This document shows positions 14,658 to 22,326 of a stretch of 54,029 nt of DNA, in pieces. The DNA comes from Thermoplasmata archaeon (GTDB lineage Archaea > Thermoplasmatota > Thermoplasmata > Methanomassiliicoccales > Methanomethylophilaceae): contig SUSU01000008.1 of assembly GCA_015063225.1 (NCBI GenBank), forward strand, positions 1 through 54,029, given 5' to 3'. The notes beneath the pieces were generated by a model. That model ran no database searches, was not told the DNA's origin, and worked only from the letters and a program-made list of their open reading frames with translations. How positions within the stretch are numbered: the stretch's first letter is position 1; every line of letters starts with the position of its first letter. The translations under genes were made by a program, and so were the position numbers.

Positions 14658-16913
14658 TCAGTCGCACTTGGTCCAGCCGCAGGACTTGCAGACGTTGCAA
14701 CCGCCCTGGAAGGTCAGTTCGTCCCCGCACTTGGGGCAAGGGTTGATGACGGTCTTCTTTGGCTCGGCCTCCTTGGGAGGGGCGACGAGGTTCGAGGACT
14801 TGACCTGCCTCATCATCTCGTCGTGCATGTCGATGAGGGCCCATCCGACCGCCATGGGGCAGCAGGATCCCTTGCTGGTGTCCTTCTTGGTGAAGGTCCT
14901 GACCGTGTAGGACGGACAGGAACCGCAGGACTTGAGCTGGTCGACTACGGAGTTGATGTCGCAGCCGGAACGGGCGGCGAGGGAGATCATCCTGGAGAGA
15001 CCGATCATGAAGTTGTTGCATCCGCCGGTGGATCCCTTGTTGAGGTACACCTCCATGAGATCTCCGTTGACGGGGTCGAAGAAGGCGGTGCAGTGCAGGC
15101 TTCCGCAGCCGGTCATGAGCTTCCTCTTCTTCCCGATGACGTTGTCGGGGACGTTCTTGACGTTGCCGCGCTCGTTGGTCTTGGCCTTGTCGATGGCGGC
15201 CTCCTTCATCTCCTTCTCCTTGTCCTTCTTGTCCTTGGTGGTGAGGATGCCGAGCCTCTTGCAGCCGTCGCGGAAGACGGTCACACCCTTGCACCCGATC
15301 TTCCAGGCGTAAAGGTAGAGGTCGTAGACGTCCTCCTCGGGGAAGTCCTCGGGGAGGTTGACGGTGGAGCTGATGGATGCGTCGATGTGCATCTGCCAGG
15401 TACCCTGCTGGATGAGCCTCTGCTTGTAGTCGAGGTTCTGGGCGGTGACGAAGAACTCCGGAAGATCCGTGTCGTCCTTCAGGCCGTGCTTGTCCATGTA
15501 GTCCTTGACCACAGGGGGATATACCTTGTAGAACTGGTCGTGGTCGGAGAGGGAAACGGTCCTCCTCTCGAAGTGGGTGGCGAAGATGGGCTCGATACCT
15601 CCGGAGATCCCGAGCATGGTGGAGAGGGTCCCGGTGGGGGCGATGGTGAGCAGCTGGGAGTTGCGGATACCGAACTCCCTCACGAGGTCGCGGGTCTCCT
15701 CGGAGGTGTTCTCGATGAAGTAGGGGGAGGCCATGAGCTCCTCGATGTTGCACTTGGCGAACATTCCCTTCTCCTTGGCGAGCATGGCGGATTCGTTGAT
15801 GGCGGTGTCGGCCATGATGAAACCGAGGCGGTGGCAGAGGTCGTTTGCCTCTTTGGTGCCGTAGGTGATCTCGAGCTTGATGAGCATGTCTGCGAGACCC
15901 ATGATGCCGAGACCGATCTGCCTCCAGTTGCCGACGGACTCCCTCTGCTCGGCGAGCGGGTGAAGGGGGAGACCCTCGTCGAGGACGTCGTTCAGGGCGC
16001 GCACGCAGATGCGGACGGCCTCGCGGAACTCGTCCTCCTGGAACTTGCCGTCCTTGACGAACTCGGAGAGGTTCATGCTTCCGAGCAGGCAGCTACCTCC
16101 GGCGGGGAGGGGCTCCTCGGCGCAGGGATTGGTGCCGGCGTACTCGTAGTCGGGGAACTCGGACAGGAGGTTCCAGGAGCTGATGCGGTCCCAGAACAGG
16201 CAGCCGGGCTCTCCGAAGTCCCAGTTGGCGTAGCAGAGCTTCTTGAAGAAGGCGTGGGCGTCGAGGTTCTTCACGACGGTGTCATTGGTCTCGGGGCGGA
16301 CGAAGGTCTGGACGAAGGTCTCGTTGTTCTCGACGCACTCCATGAACTTGTCGCTGACGCGGATGGACATGTTGGCCTTGGTGACCCTGTCGAGATCGGT
16401 CTTGACGCTCATGAACTCCTCGAGGTCGGGGTGTTCGCAGGAAATGGTGAGCATGAGGGCACCCCTCCTCCCGTGCTGGCCGATGAGGCCGGTGACCATG
16501 GAGAAGAGGTCGGTGAACGAGACGGCGCCGGAGGTCTCGTTGGCGGTGTTGTTGATCTTCGCGCCGCGGGGGGCGAGTTTGGAGATGTCGATACCCACTC
16601 CGCCGCCATAACTGAAGGTACGGGCGGCCTTGCTGCTGCACTCAAAGATGCTCTCGATGGAGTCCTCGGGAGGAGCGATAACGTAGCAGTTGGAGAAGGT
16701 GACCTTGAGGCCGGTTTTCTGGAGACCGCGGTTCGCGAGGATGCGTCCGCCGAAGAGGAATTTCTTCTCGACGATCATCCTCCTGATGTCAGCATCGCCG
16801 CTTGAGATGCGGTCAAGCCACTGTTCGAAGGTCTCTCCGTTGTAGCAGTATTTCTTGTTCCAAATGTCAATTCCAAGTTGATTGTCGGCGCCTAACCACT
16901 GCTCTATTTCCAT
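14658..16913 (-). CDS. nrdJ: Adenosylcobalamin-dependent (class II) ribonucleotide reductase
   Basis: Makes deoxyribonucleotides from ribonucleotides using a B12-generated radical, independent of oxygen. The 751-residue protein has the first active-site cysteine at 76 (FSNCYV), the NPCAEEPL / GSCLLGSMNL block near 260 with the radical-site cysteine, PTGTLS, and a C-terminal zinc ribbon (CPKCG...CKSCGWTKC) whose cysteines may relay electrons from thioredoxin. The length and single-gene arrangement fit NrdJ rather than NrdAB or NrdD. The ATG at 16913 is preceded by AGGGAAAT. A minus-strand TATA box (17004-17013) gives a leader of about 70 bases, in which I see no cobalamin riboswitch. The gene is monocistronic with a strong terminator. 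Confidence 0.95.
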   Translation of the reverse strand: MEIEQWLGADNQLGIDIWNKKYCYNGETFEQWLDRISSGDADIRRMIVEKKFLFGGRILANRGLQKTGLKVTFSNCYVIAPPEDSIESIFECSSKAARTFSYGGGVGIDISKLAPRGAKINNTANETSGAVSFTDLFSMVTGLIGQHGRRGALMLTISCEHPDLEEFMSVKTDLDRVTKANMSIRVSDKFMECVENNETFVQTFVRPETNDTVVKNLDAHAFFKKLCYANWDFGEPGCLFWDRISSWNLLSEFPDYEYAGTNPCAEEPLPAGGSCLLGSMNLSEFVKDGKFQEDEFREAVRICVRALNDVLDEGLPLHPLAEQRESVGNWRQIGLGIMGLADMLIKLEITYGTKEANDLCHRLGFIMADTAINESAMLAKEKGMFAKCNIEELMASPYFIENTSEETRDLVREFGIRNSQLLTIAPTGTLSTMLGISGGIEPIFATHFERRTVSLSDHDQFYKVYPPVVKDYMDKHGLKDDTDLPEFFVTAQNLDYKQRLIQQGTWQMHIDASISSTVNLPEDFPEEDVYDLYLYAWKIGCKGVTVFRDGCKRLGILTTKDKKDKEKEMKEAAIDKAKTNERGNVKNVPDNVIGKKRKLMTGCGSLHCTAFFDPVNGDLMEVYLNKGSTGGCNNFMIGLSRMISLAARSGCDINSVVDQLKSCGSCPSYTVRTFTKKDTSKGSCCPMAVGWALIDMHDEMMRQVKSSNLVAPPKEAEPKKTVINPCPKCGDELTFQGGCNVCKSCGWTKCD

Positions 16914-17003
16914 GTGTATTTCCCTGTTTCAGCGACACCGCGAAAGTACACTTAAAGGTTATTTTCTAAGGCTCACAGATGGATGGAATATAGTACCAAC
17001 GTG

Positions 17004-17013
17004 CTATATATAC
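17004..17013 (-). promoter_or_regulatory. TATA box of nrdJ
   Basis: CTATATATAC, read on the minus strand as GTATATATAG, about 91 bases upstream of the nrdJ ATG. Transcription should start near 16980. Confidence 0.55.
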
Positions 17014-17041
17014 ACGGATTAAATTACCGCCCGAAGACCCC

Positions 17042-17073
17042 GGGAAAACGGGTTTTCCCCTTTTATAAAGGGG
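17042..17073. repeat. Overlapping inverted repeats between tnpB and nrdJ
   Basis: Two mutually exclusive hairpins: GGGAAAAC (17042-17049) with GTTTTCCC (17052-17059), and CCCCTTT (17057-17063) with AAAGGGG (17067-17073). They lie between the TnpB element and the nrdJ promoter and may insulate the promoter from element transcription. Confidence 0.4.
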
Positions 17074-17099
17074 GTCCCGGCGGCATTTTGACATATCAT

Positions 17100-17250
17100 G
17101 AGGCTGTTAAAAAGAATGTAACCTGAGTTCGACAGTTAGACACGGATTCCGCGTCTATCCGTCGGACTGCGTGCCCGTCCGTCAGACGGCGGGCTTTTCC
17201 GCCCGAACGAACCCCGGGCGCGGATCGCCGGCCGATCCTTGGGGGTTTTG
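17100..17250 (-). ncRNA. Candidate omega (reRNA) guide RNA of TnpB
   Basis: In this family the guide RNA overlaps the 3' end of tnpB and runs to the element's right end, with the guide read from flanking DNA. Here 80 bases of stem-rich sequence follow the tnpB stop in the right orientation. The boundaries are guessed from family knowledge; nothing here proves transcription. Confidence 0.3.
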
Positions 17251-18423
17251 GGAGAGGGCACGGGCGAGGATGTTCCTGGCCGCGTTCACGTCCCTGTCTA
17301 TGTTGAGTCCGCATACGGGACAGACATGCACCCTCACGGAGAGGTCCTTTTTGACGTATGCTCCGCATCCGCTGCATGTCTGCGACGTCCCCCTCGGATC
17401 CACGAGGATTACGGAACAGCCGGCGCTCTCAGCCTTGTCTTGGATCCTCCTCCTCAGCTCCCCGAGCTTCACGTCGTTGTACCTTTTCGTCATCCATCTG
17501 TCCCTGGCAATTCTCCGCAGCTGCGCTACGGAGAGGTCCTCCATGGCGATGGTGTCGTAGTTGTCCGCTATGTATCTCGATATGACCTCTGTCGTGTTCC
17601 TCCTGCGGTTGTCTATCTTTTCGTATATGTGGTTCAGAACCGCCTTGGTCTTCCTGTATCCTTCCGTTAAAGCTGACAAGGAGCTCAGTTTCCGCTGTAC
17701 CTTCTTCAGCTCCTCCTCCTTCCGCAGGTAGGCGTACTCCCCCCGGAACACCGTCCCGTCGGAGAGGGCGGCGATGTTGGAGATGCCGATGTCCACGCCC
17801 ACCGCCTCCTTCCTTCCCTCCCTGGGTCTCTCAGGGAGGGGCTCGTAGGATATGCTTGCGAAGTATTCGTAATGGGTGCCGGCATCCTCCCTGACCACGG
17901 TGCAGGCCTTCACGTCCCCCTTGAGTCTCGTCCTCTGGTTGTAGCATCTCAGCAGGCCCGGGACCTTCCCCAGCCTGAGCATCCTCTTCCTGCATCCCTT
18001 GGAGTTCCTCCCGATGATCACCGCATAATCCCTGCAGGAAGGATAGGCGTACGAACAGAACTGCCCCGGGTTCTTGTACCTGGGGTAGCGGGGACCGCCC
18101 TCGGTGACGGTACCGTCCTCCAGATCCATCATCCCGTGTGCCTTGTCGTGTCTGCCGAGGGTCTTCTCGCAGGCGGATATGGCGCGTTTCGCGGTCTCGT
18201 TCAGTGTTGTGGAGTAGGCCTCGGATACGAAGGCCCAGTTGTGCCTGAACCTCGTCCCCAGTTTGTTGAGGTCGAAGACCGTCGGCAGCTTCCCGTTCTT
18301 CTGGTGGAAGAGTTTGCAGGCGGTCACGAAGCAGTTGTAGACCAAGCGGTTCGCCTCGATCTCATGATCTATCGCCTTCCTCTGTTCGGAGGTCGGTTCG
18401 ATGCGGAACCTCAGGGTCTTCAT
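17182..18423 (-). CDS. tnpB: TnpB RNA-guided endonuclease
   Basis: TnpB proteins are RNA-guided DNA nucleases of IS200/IS605 elements and relatives of Cas12 ancestors. The 413-residue protein keeps all expected parts: an N-terminal helix-turn-helix-like region, a RuvC core with D211 (GVDIG), E295 (AMEDL) and D378 (IDRDVNAARN), and a zinc ribbon with C350, C353, C368 and C371. All three RuvC acidic residues and all four cysteines are present, so it may be active. The frame extends 13 codons upstream, but ATG 18423 gives the normal start MKTLRFRIEPT; a TATA box (ATTATATA read leftward near 18448-18455) about 28 bases upstream implies a leaderless transcript. Confidence 0.92.
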   Translation of the reverse strand: MKTLRFRIEPTSEQRKAIDHEIEANRLVYNCFVTACKLFHQKNGKLPTVFDLNKLGTRFRHNWAFVSEAYSTTLNETAKRAISACEKTLGRHDKAHGMMDLEDGTVTEGGPRYPRYKNPGQFCSYAYPSCRDYAVIIGRNSKGCRKRMLRLGKVPGLLRCYNQRTRLKGDVKACTVVREDAGTHYEYFASISYEPLPERPREGRKEAVGVDIGISNIAALSDGTVFRGEYAYLRKEEELKKVQRKLSSLSALTEGYRKTKAVLNHIYEKIDNRRRNTTEVISRYIADNYDTIAMEDLSVAQLRRIARDRWMTKRYNDVKLGELRRRIQDKAESAGCSVILVDPRGTSQTCSGCGAYVKKDLSVRVHVCPVCGLNIDRDVNAARNILARALSQNPQGSAGDPRPGFVRAEKPAV

Positions 18424-18906
18424 GGACAGAACCACGCGGTCCCGACTATATAATACTCCCACGGGGAGTTAACCGAATACCGCCGAATACCGAAAACATC
18501 CCTTGGGAAAGATCGTGCGGACAGCGGTGAAAACACCTTTTCAAATAGTTATCGGAACCGTTCATCCCTCTCCCGTTCCCACTTGGCAATCCAACAGAGC
18601 CAGACTGCGGATTCTCAATGAAATTGTATGTATTCTTCGTTGTTTTTGGTCCTCGGGGCACATATTCCGTCGACAGTTATCTGAAACGGAGCCTAAACCC
18701 TTCTCGATGACGAATGGAACGGTCCTTTTCGACATAACTGAGAACGGGAAGGACAATGGACGGAACGGCATCGCAGCCGACGAATTCCTCATCGGATCTT
18801 GGCGTAATTGTCAAAGTCAGGATGTAAACATCGTACACACCGGTACGGTTACCGCCGTTACATCTGGGACGATACTGGTTTAACGTCAAGCCCCTTTACT
18901 CCCTCC
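18424..18906. other. 483-base gap upstream of tnpB
   Basis: No convincing gene. It holds the tnpB promoter, a 10-base tandem repeat CCGAATACCG at 18473-18482 and 18483-18492, and then about 400 bases of more AT-rich sequence. A plus-strand open frame at 18503-18883 has a composition unlike a protein and no ribosome-binding site. The left end of the TnpB element should lie here. No clear promoter for the next gene was found. Confidence 0.5.
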
Positions 18907-19692
18907 ATGGAAGACAGGAAGAGGCGCGTCATGATCGCCTGCGTGACGTTCGAGACCGTGAAGGTCAGCGACCCCGCGTACTACTACGGTTCGAACGTCG
19001 TCTATCTCATACACCATGTGCGCAACCCCTCCCCCGACAACGTCTACCAGCAGTTCTTCGACCGCACGGCGGAACTCATCCGCGGGAAGGCCCCGGGGAC
19101 CGAGGTGATCGATGTCGATTGCAACGTCTCCGATTTCGCAGAGCTGCTTTCCCGTATTAATATGATAATAGCGGAGGAATCGGCTAGGGGTTCGAAGATC
19201 CGTATCAACCTGTCGGCTGGAAGCCCGGAGTTCACCGCCGCCGGGGCCACCGCCGCCATGATGGCCGAGCATGTAGGAGCGTTCTTCGTCCACGCGGACA
19301 GCTACACCGTCTCCGATGACGACCTCCGGGACATCTACTACCGCAACGGGGAACCCGTCGGACTCACCGCATCGGTCAGGGACACGGAGGACCTCCCGGG
19401 ATTCAGGCTCGAGATGCCCGACGAGGTCCTCGTGAGGTCGCTCCGCCGCTACGCCGCGAGACTTACCGAGGGCAGGGTGCATTCCCCCGATATGATCGCC
19501 GACCTCCGCGAGCACGGCCTCTGGGAACGCCGCGGGGCATCCGACACCAACAACGACAAGGTGTTCTTCCAGCGCCGTTACATCGAGGGGTGGAAGGAGC
19601 ACGGCTGGATAGAGAAGTCCGGGACCGCATACGCGATCACGGAACGCGGTGAACTCGCCATCAGGATACTCTACCCCGAGGCCGACCGATGA
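18907..19692 (+). CDS. CARF-like domain / winged-helix regulator
   Basis: The 261-residue protein has an N-terminal Rossmann-like domain (about 1-125) with strand RVMIACVTFE, the polar motif NLSAGSPEFTAAGATAAMM and the strand AFFVHAD. This is the layout of CARF domains, where the middle motif contacts a cyclic oligonucleotide. From about 165 to the end there is a winged helix (MIADLREHGLWER..., YAITERGELAIRIL). It resembles archaeal HFX_2341/DUF6293-type regulators and more distantly Csa3. No CRISPR array or cas gene is present here. ATG 18907 is chosen; the frame extends upstream without a convincing start. The stop overlaps the methyltransferase start (ATGA), so the two are probably co-translated. 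Confidence 0.72.
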   Translation: MEDRKRRVMIACVTFETVKVSDPAYYYGSNVVYLIHHVRNPSPDNVYQQFFDRTAELIRGKAPGTEVIDVDCNVSDFAELLSRINMIIAEESARGSKIRINLSAGSPEFTAAGATAAMMAEHVGAFFVHADSYTVSDDDLRDIYYRNGEPVGLTASVRDTEDLPGFRLEMPDEVLVRSLRRYAARLTEGRVHSPDMIADLREHGLWERRGASDTNNDKVFFQRRYIEGWKEHGWIEKSGTAYAITERGELAIRILYPEADR

Positions 19693-20453
19693 ACGCCGGC
19701 GAGAGTTGGGACAAACGGGCGTTCGCGTTCGACCGTCCGGCATGCGACCGCGCGGACCCGTTCTACAGGATCGTGATGGAGAATGCGAAACCCGACAGGG
19801 ATTTCACAGACATCCTGGACATCGGCTGCGGGACGGGGACGTATTCCCTGTGCTTCGCCGACACCGTGCGTTCCGTGAAGGGGCTCGATGTCTCAAGGGA
19901 GATGATCGCCCTCGCATGCAGGAACGCCGAAGCTATGAATGTGACCAACGCGGAATTCTCCGTATCCGATTGGGAGACGGCCGACGTCTCCGGGATAGGG
20001 AGGTTCAACTTGACGATAGCCCACATGACACCCGCCGTACACGACGGCGCCACCCTGGGGAAGATGCTCGCCGTATCCTCGGGATGGTGCTTCCTGGCGG
20101 GTTACGTCTCGCGCGAGAACCGCACATGGGACGAGATCTACCGCATCTACGGGAGACCGTCACGCAACGAGTACGAGAAACTCACCGACACCGTGGAGAC
20201 GCTGTGGGATCTTGGTAAAATCCCCCATCTAGCTCAATTCCGCAGAAGGTCATACAGGAAGTGGACCCCCGAAGATGCCGAGACCTTCTACATCGAGGCC
20301 GTGAGGGGATTCATGGGGCCCGATGCGGAGAAGGAGGACGAGCTCCGCGGATGGGTCCGCGGGCAGTCCCGGGGCGGCTTCTTCGAGGAGACGTCCGACC
20401 CGGTGATAGGCGTGGTCTACTGGGATATGACGGAATCCTGCCGATCGGGGTAA
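19689..20453 (+). CDS. Class I SAM-dependent methyltransferase
   Basis: The 254 residues hold motif I ILDIGCGTGTYSL (about 42-54), an acidic strand end LDVSREMI (motif II) and the later DWETADVS region. This is a Rossmann-fold small-molecule-type methyltransferase. The substrate cannot be read from sequence, and no nucleic-acid motif (NPPY/DPPY) is seen. It overlaps the CARF-like regulator by 4 bases and is followed 31 bases later by a HAD hydrolase, so these may form one transcription unit. Confidence 0.82.
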   Translation: MNAGESWDKRAFAFDRPACDRADPFYRIVMENAKPDRDFTDILDIGCGTGTYSLCFADTVRSVKGLDVSREMIALACRNAEAMNVTNAEFSVSDWETADVSGIGRFNLTIAHMTPAVHDGATLGKMLAVSSGWCFLAGYVSRENRTWDEIYRIYGRPSRNEYEKLTDTVETLWDLGKIPHLAQFRRRSYRKWTPEDAETFYIEAVRGFMGPDAEKEDELRGWVRGQSRGGFFEETSDPVIGVVYWDMTESCRSG

Positions 20454-20484
20454 AATCAATCTAAAGGGACGGCCATTACGCAGC

Positions 20485-21195
20485 ATGCGTCCGAACCCGT
20501 TCGTCCACGACCGCGACCCCGGACGCCGTTTCTTCGCTTTCGACATGTTCGGCACCCTCGCCGTGAACACCGCCGGGACCATCCTCCCGATTTTCGAGAA
20601 GATGTGCACATACTATCCCGGCGTCCCTCCCGAGGACCTCGGATACGAATACAGCAGGATGAAACGCGAGTTCACCGCCACCCATAAGAACAGGGAACTC
20701 CCCGTAGAGAACCTCATCCGCCGCCTCGACGAGAGGTTCGGATTCCACAACAACCCCGAAGAGATGGAGGAACCCATGCTCAGGGGGACCCACCTCTACG
20801 GTCCCGCGCCGGGGGCGATGGATGCACTGATGTATCTCAGGGACAACGGATACCGCATAGGCGTCCTGAGCAACACCCGCTACCATTCCCGGACCCTGAC
20901 GGCCATGCTGGAGGACTACGGATTCATGGAGTTCATCGACAAGGTAGTCACCAGCGCCGACCTCGGATACCGCAAACCGGAACCCTGCGTCTACGAGGCC
21001 GTGTGCAAATCGCTGGGAACGGACCTGAAACACTGCTTCTACTGCGGCGACAACGTGAGCAAGGACTACTACGGCCCGTTGGCCGCGGGGATGAAGGGAG
21101 CGGCCCTGATAGACCCCGAAGGGACGGAACACGTGCGTTTCCGGATCGGTTCCATCGGGGACCTCCCCGCGCTGTTCGGCGGGAACCGCAGATGA
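20485..21195 (+). CDS. HAD-superfamily hydrolase
   Basis: The 236-residue protein shows HAD motif I FDMFGTL (the DxFGT variant seen in haloacid-dehalogenase-type members, with Phe where phosphatases usually have the second Asp), motif II VLSNT, the lysine in GYRKPEP and motif III YCGDNVSKDYYG. A helical cap sits between motifs I and II. It is probably a small-molecule phosphatase or related hydrolase; the substrate is unknown. The next gene starts 41 bases downstream. Confidence 0.85.
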   Translation: MRPNPFVHDRDPGRRFFAFDMFGTLAVNTAGTILPIFEKMCTYYPGVPPEDLGYEYSRMKREFTATHKNRELPVENLIRRLDERFGFHNNPEEMEEPMLRGTHLYGPAPGAMDALMYLRDNGYRIGVLSNTRYHSRTLTAMLEDYGFMEFIDKVVTSADLGYRKPEPCVYEAVCKSLGTDLKHCFYCGDNVSKDYYGPLAAGMKGAALIDPEGTEHVRFRIGSIGDLPALFGGNRR

Positions 21196-21236
21196 TACAT
21201 ACGAAAACGCTTTCGAGAGGATAAGAAGGAAGACAC

Positions 21237-21791
21237 GTGTCAGACCCAATCTACGTCATCGAATCCATCTCCGACGGAGCGGAGGGACATCCCTACGACG
21301 AGATCCTGTCGATAGCCGTCTGCAGGGTGGACCTCGATGCCGGGGACTACGATACGGTCTTCAACGAAGTGGTCCAGGCGGAACCCAAATACGTGGGCAA
21401 GAGGAAGCTTGATTACGCCGAATCCAAGGGGCTCGACGTCCAGAGCCTCTACACAGGAAGGGACCTCGGGGATATCGTCAGCGAGCTGAGGGAGATCGTG
21501 AAGGGACAGTACGTCACAAGCTATGACATCCGCCAGCAGTTCACCAAATATCTCTGCAACGACCCGTGGGACCTCACCGGTTACGTCTCGATCATGCCCT
21601 CGATCATGATGAGGCAGCCCGTCAGCCTCAAATGCAAATACCCCGAGGACGAGCCCGACATAATCGTAAAGGCATACCGCAAGGTCTTCCGTAACGACCC
21701 GGCCAACGTCGGCAGGGGAAGGGGTGCGATGGAACTCGCACAGATGGCCTCCATGGTGGCCATCTCCCTGCGTGCCAGAGGCAGATTCTGA
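21237..21791 (+). CDS. DnaQ-like exonuclease fold, probably inactive
   Basis: The 184-residue protein resembles DEDD 3'-5' exonucleases in outline: a first strand followed by PYDEILSIAVCRVDLDAG (compare the D-E-T-G...EI-I-A region), then GQYVTSYDIRQQF where active enzymes have a H-N-x-x-F-D motif. The catalytic Asp/Glu of motif I appears as IESIS rather than DxETT, and motif II lacks the usual pair, so activity is doubtful. The start is GTG 21237, 6 bases after AGAAGGA. No better family assignment is possible by eye. Its stop abuts that of the convergent thioesterase. Confidence 0.55.
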   Translation: MSDPIYVIESISDGAEGHPYDEILSIAVCRVDLDAGDYDTVFNEVVQAEPKYVGKRKLDYAESKGLDVQSLYTGRDLGDIVSELREIVKGQYVTSYDIRQQFTKYLCNDPWDLTGYVSIMPSIMMRQPVSLKCKYPEDEPDIIVKAYRKVFRNDPANVGRGRGAMELAQMASMVAISLRARGRF

Positions 21792-22229
21792 TCACTTGTG
21801 CACTTCGTTCAGTTTGAACGATGTGAACATCCCGGACGCGATGAGCTTCTCCCCTTCGAAGGCCTCCACGTAGCAGTAGATGAAGCTGCGGGATTCGTTC
21901 ACGACCTTGGCCTCCATGCGGAGGAGGTCCGCACGTGCGGGACGGTAGTAACTGATGTTGGATGCCTGCCCGACGGCGTGTCCCTTGATGTTCACGAGGA
22001 TCGCATATGCGTGGTCCATCCCGCCGTAGATCGCCCCGCCGTGGATGAAACCGTTGGAGTTGCGCATCCCGGGGCTGCAATCCATCTCGATGACCACTTT
22101 ATCCGAAGAAATTGACACGGGGCGCATGCCGTTGGAAACGAAATAGGGCGCGTTGACCATCTCGAGGATGTTGTCGATGTACCCGAGGCAGTCCTCGGAG
22201 ACGATCGGCAGCAGTTCTTCCTTGTCCAT
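21792..22229 (-). CDS. PaaI-type hotdog-fold thioesterase
   Basis: The 145 residues fit the PaaI/YdiI hotdog family: the helix entry GFIHGGAIYGGMDHAYAILVN carries the HGG(x)n-D pattern, followed by the strands ISYYRPAR and EAKVVNESRSFIYCYVEAFEGEKLIASGMFTSF. It probably hydrolyses an acyl- or aryl-CoA thioester; the substrate is unknown. It is monocistronic and divergent from xseA across about 97 bases. Confidence 0.87.
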   Translation of the reverse strand: MDKEELLPIVSEDCLGYIDNILEMVNAPYFVSNGMRPVSISSDKVVIEMDCSPGMRNSNGFIHGGAIYGGMDHAYAILVNIKGHAVGQASNISYYRPARADLLRMEAKVVNESRSFIYCYVEAFEGEKLIASGMFTSFKLNEVHK

Positions 22230-22326
22230 GGACGAGCGATTCGCAATCAGGTTAAAGAAACTACGATGTAACCGTCACAGAAAACGGGACAACAACCATT
22301 TATCGCGGTGAATCTTCCCCTTCAGC

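Larger units (their letters stand above)
17100..18470 (-). mobile_element. IS200/IS605-superfamily element with tnpB only (IS1341-like)
   Basis: A TnpB gene with no TnpA transposase gene on either side in the window. Exact ends cannot be fixed from one copy. The right end should lie just beyond the tnpB stop, in 17100-17181, where short stem-forming sequences occur (AGAC...GTCT around GCGGAATCCG on the minus strand). The left end should lie upstream of the tnpB promoter, past 18450. The limits given are approximate. Confidence 0.5.

Noticed and set aside
14601..16805. A 734-codon open frame on the plus strand opposite nrdJ
   Set aside because: It mirrors the coding frame of a clear nrdJ, is very rich in Gly, Asp, Glu, Val and Leu, and has no recognisable domain. 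Long antisense frames are expected in GC-rich genes with biased codon use; the same holds for those opposite leuS, hisD and the thermosome gene.
16914..17003. Cobalamin riboswitch upstream of nrdJ
   Set aside because: The leader is only about 70 bases, with no B12-box-like sequence or stable multi-stem fold.
17129..18680. CGACAGTTA shared between the region after tnpB and position about 18670, as possible element ends
   Set aside because: Nine bases in the same orientation are too few to call ends of an IS200/IS605-type element, which does not rely on such direct repeats.
18503..18883. Possible 126-residue gene between tnpB and the CARF-like gene
   Set aside because: No ribosome-binding site, no domain, and a composition unlike the neighbouring genes; it also lies where the TnpB element end is expected.
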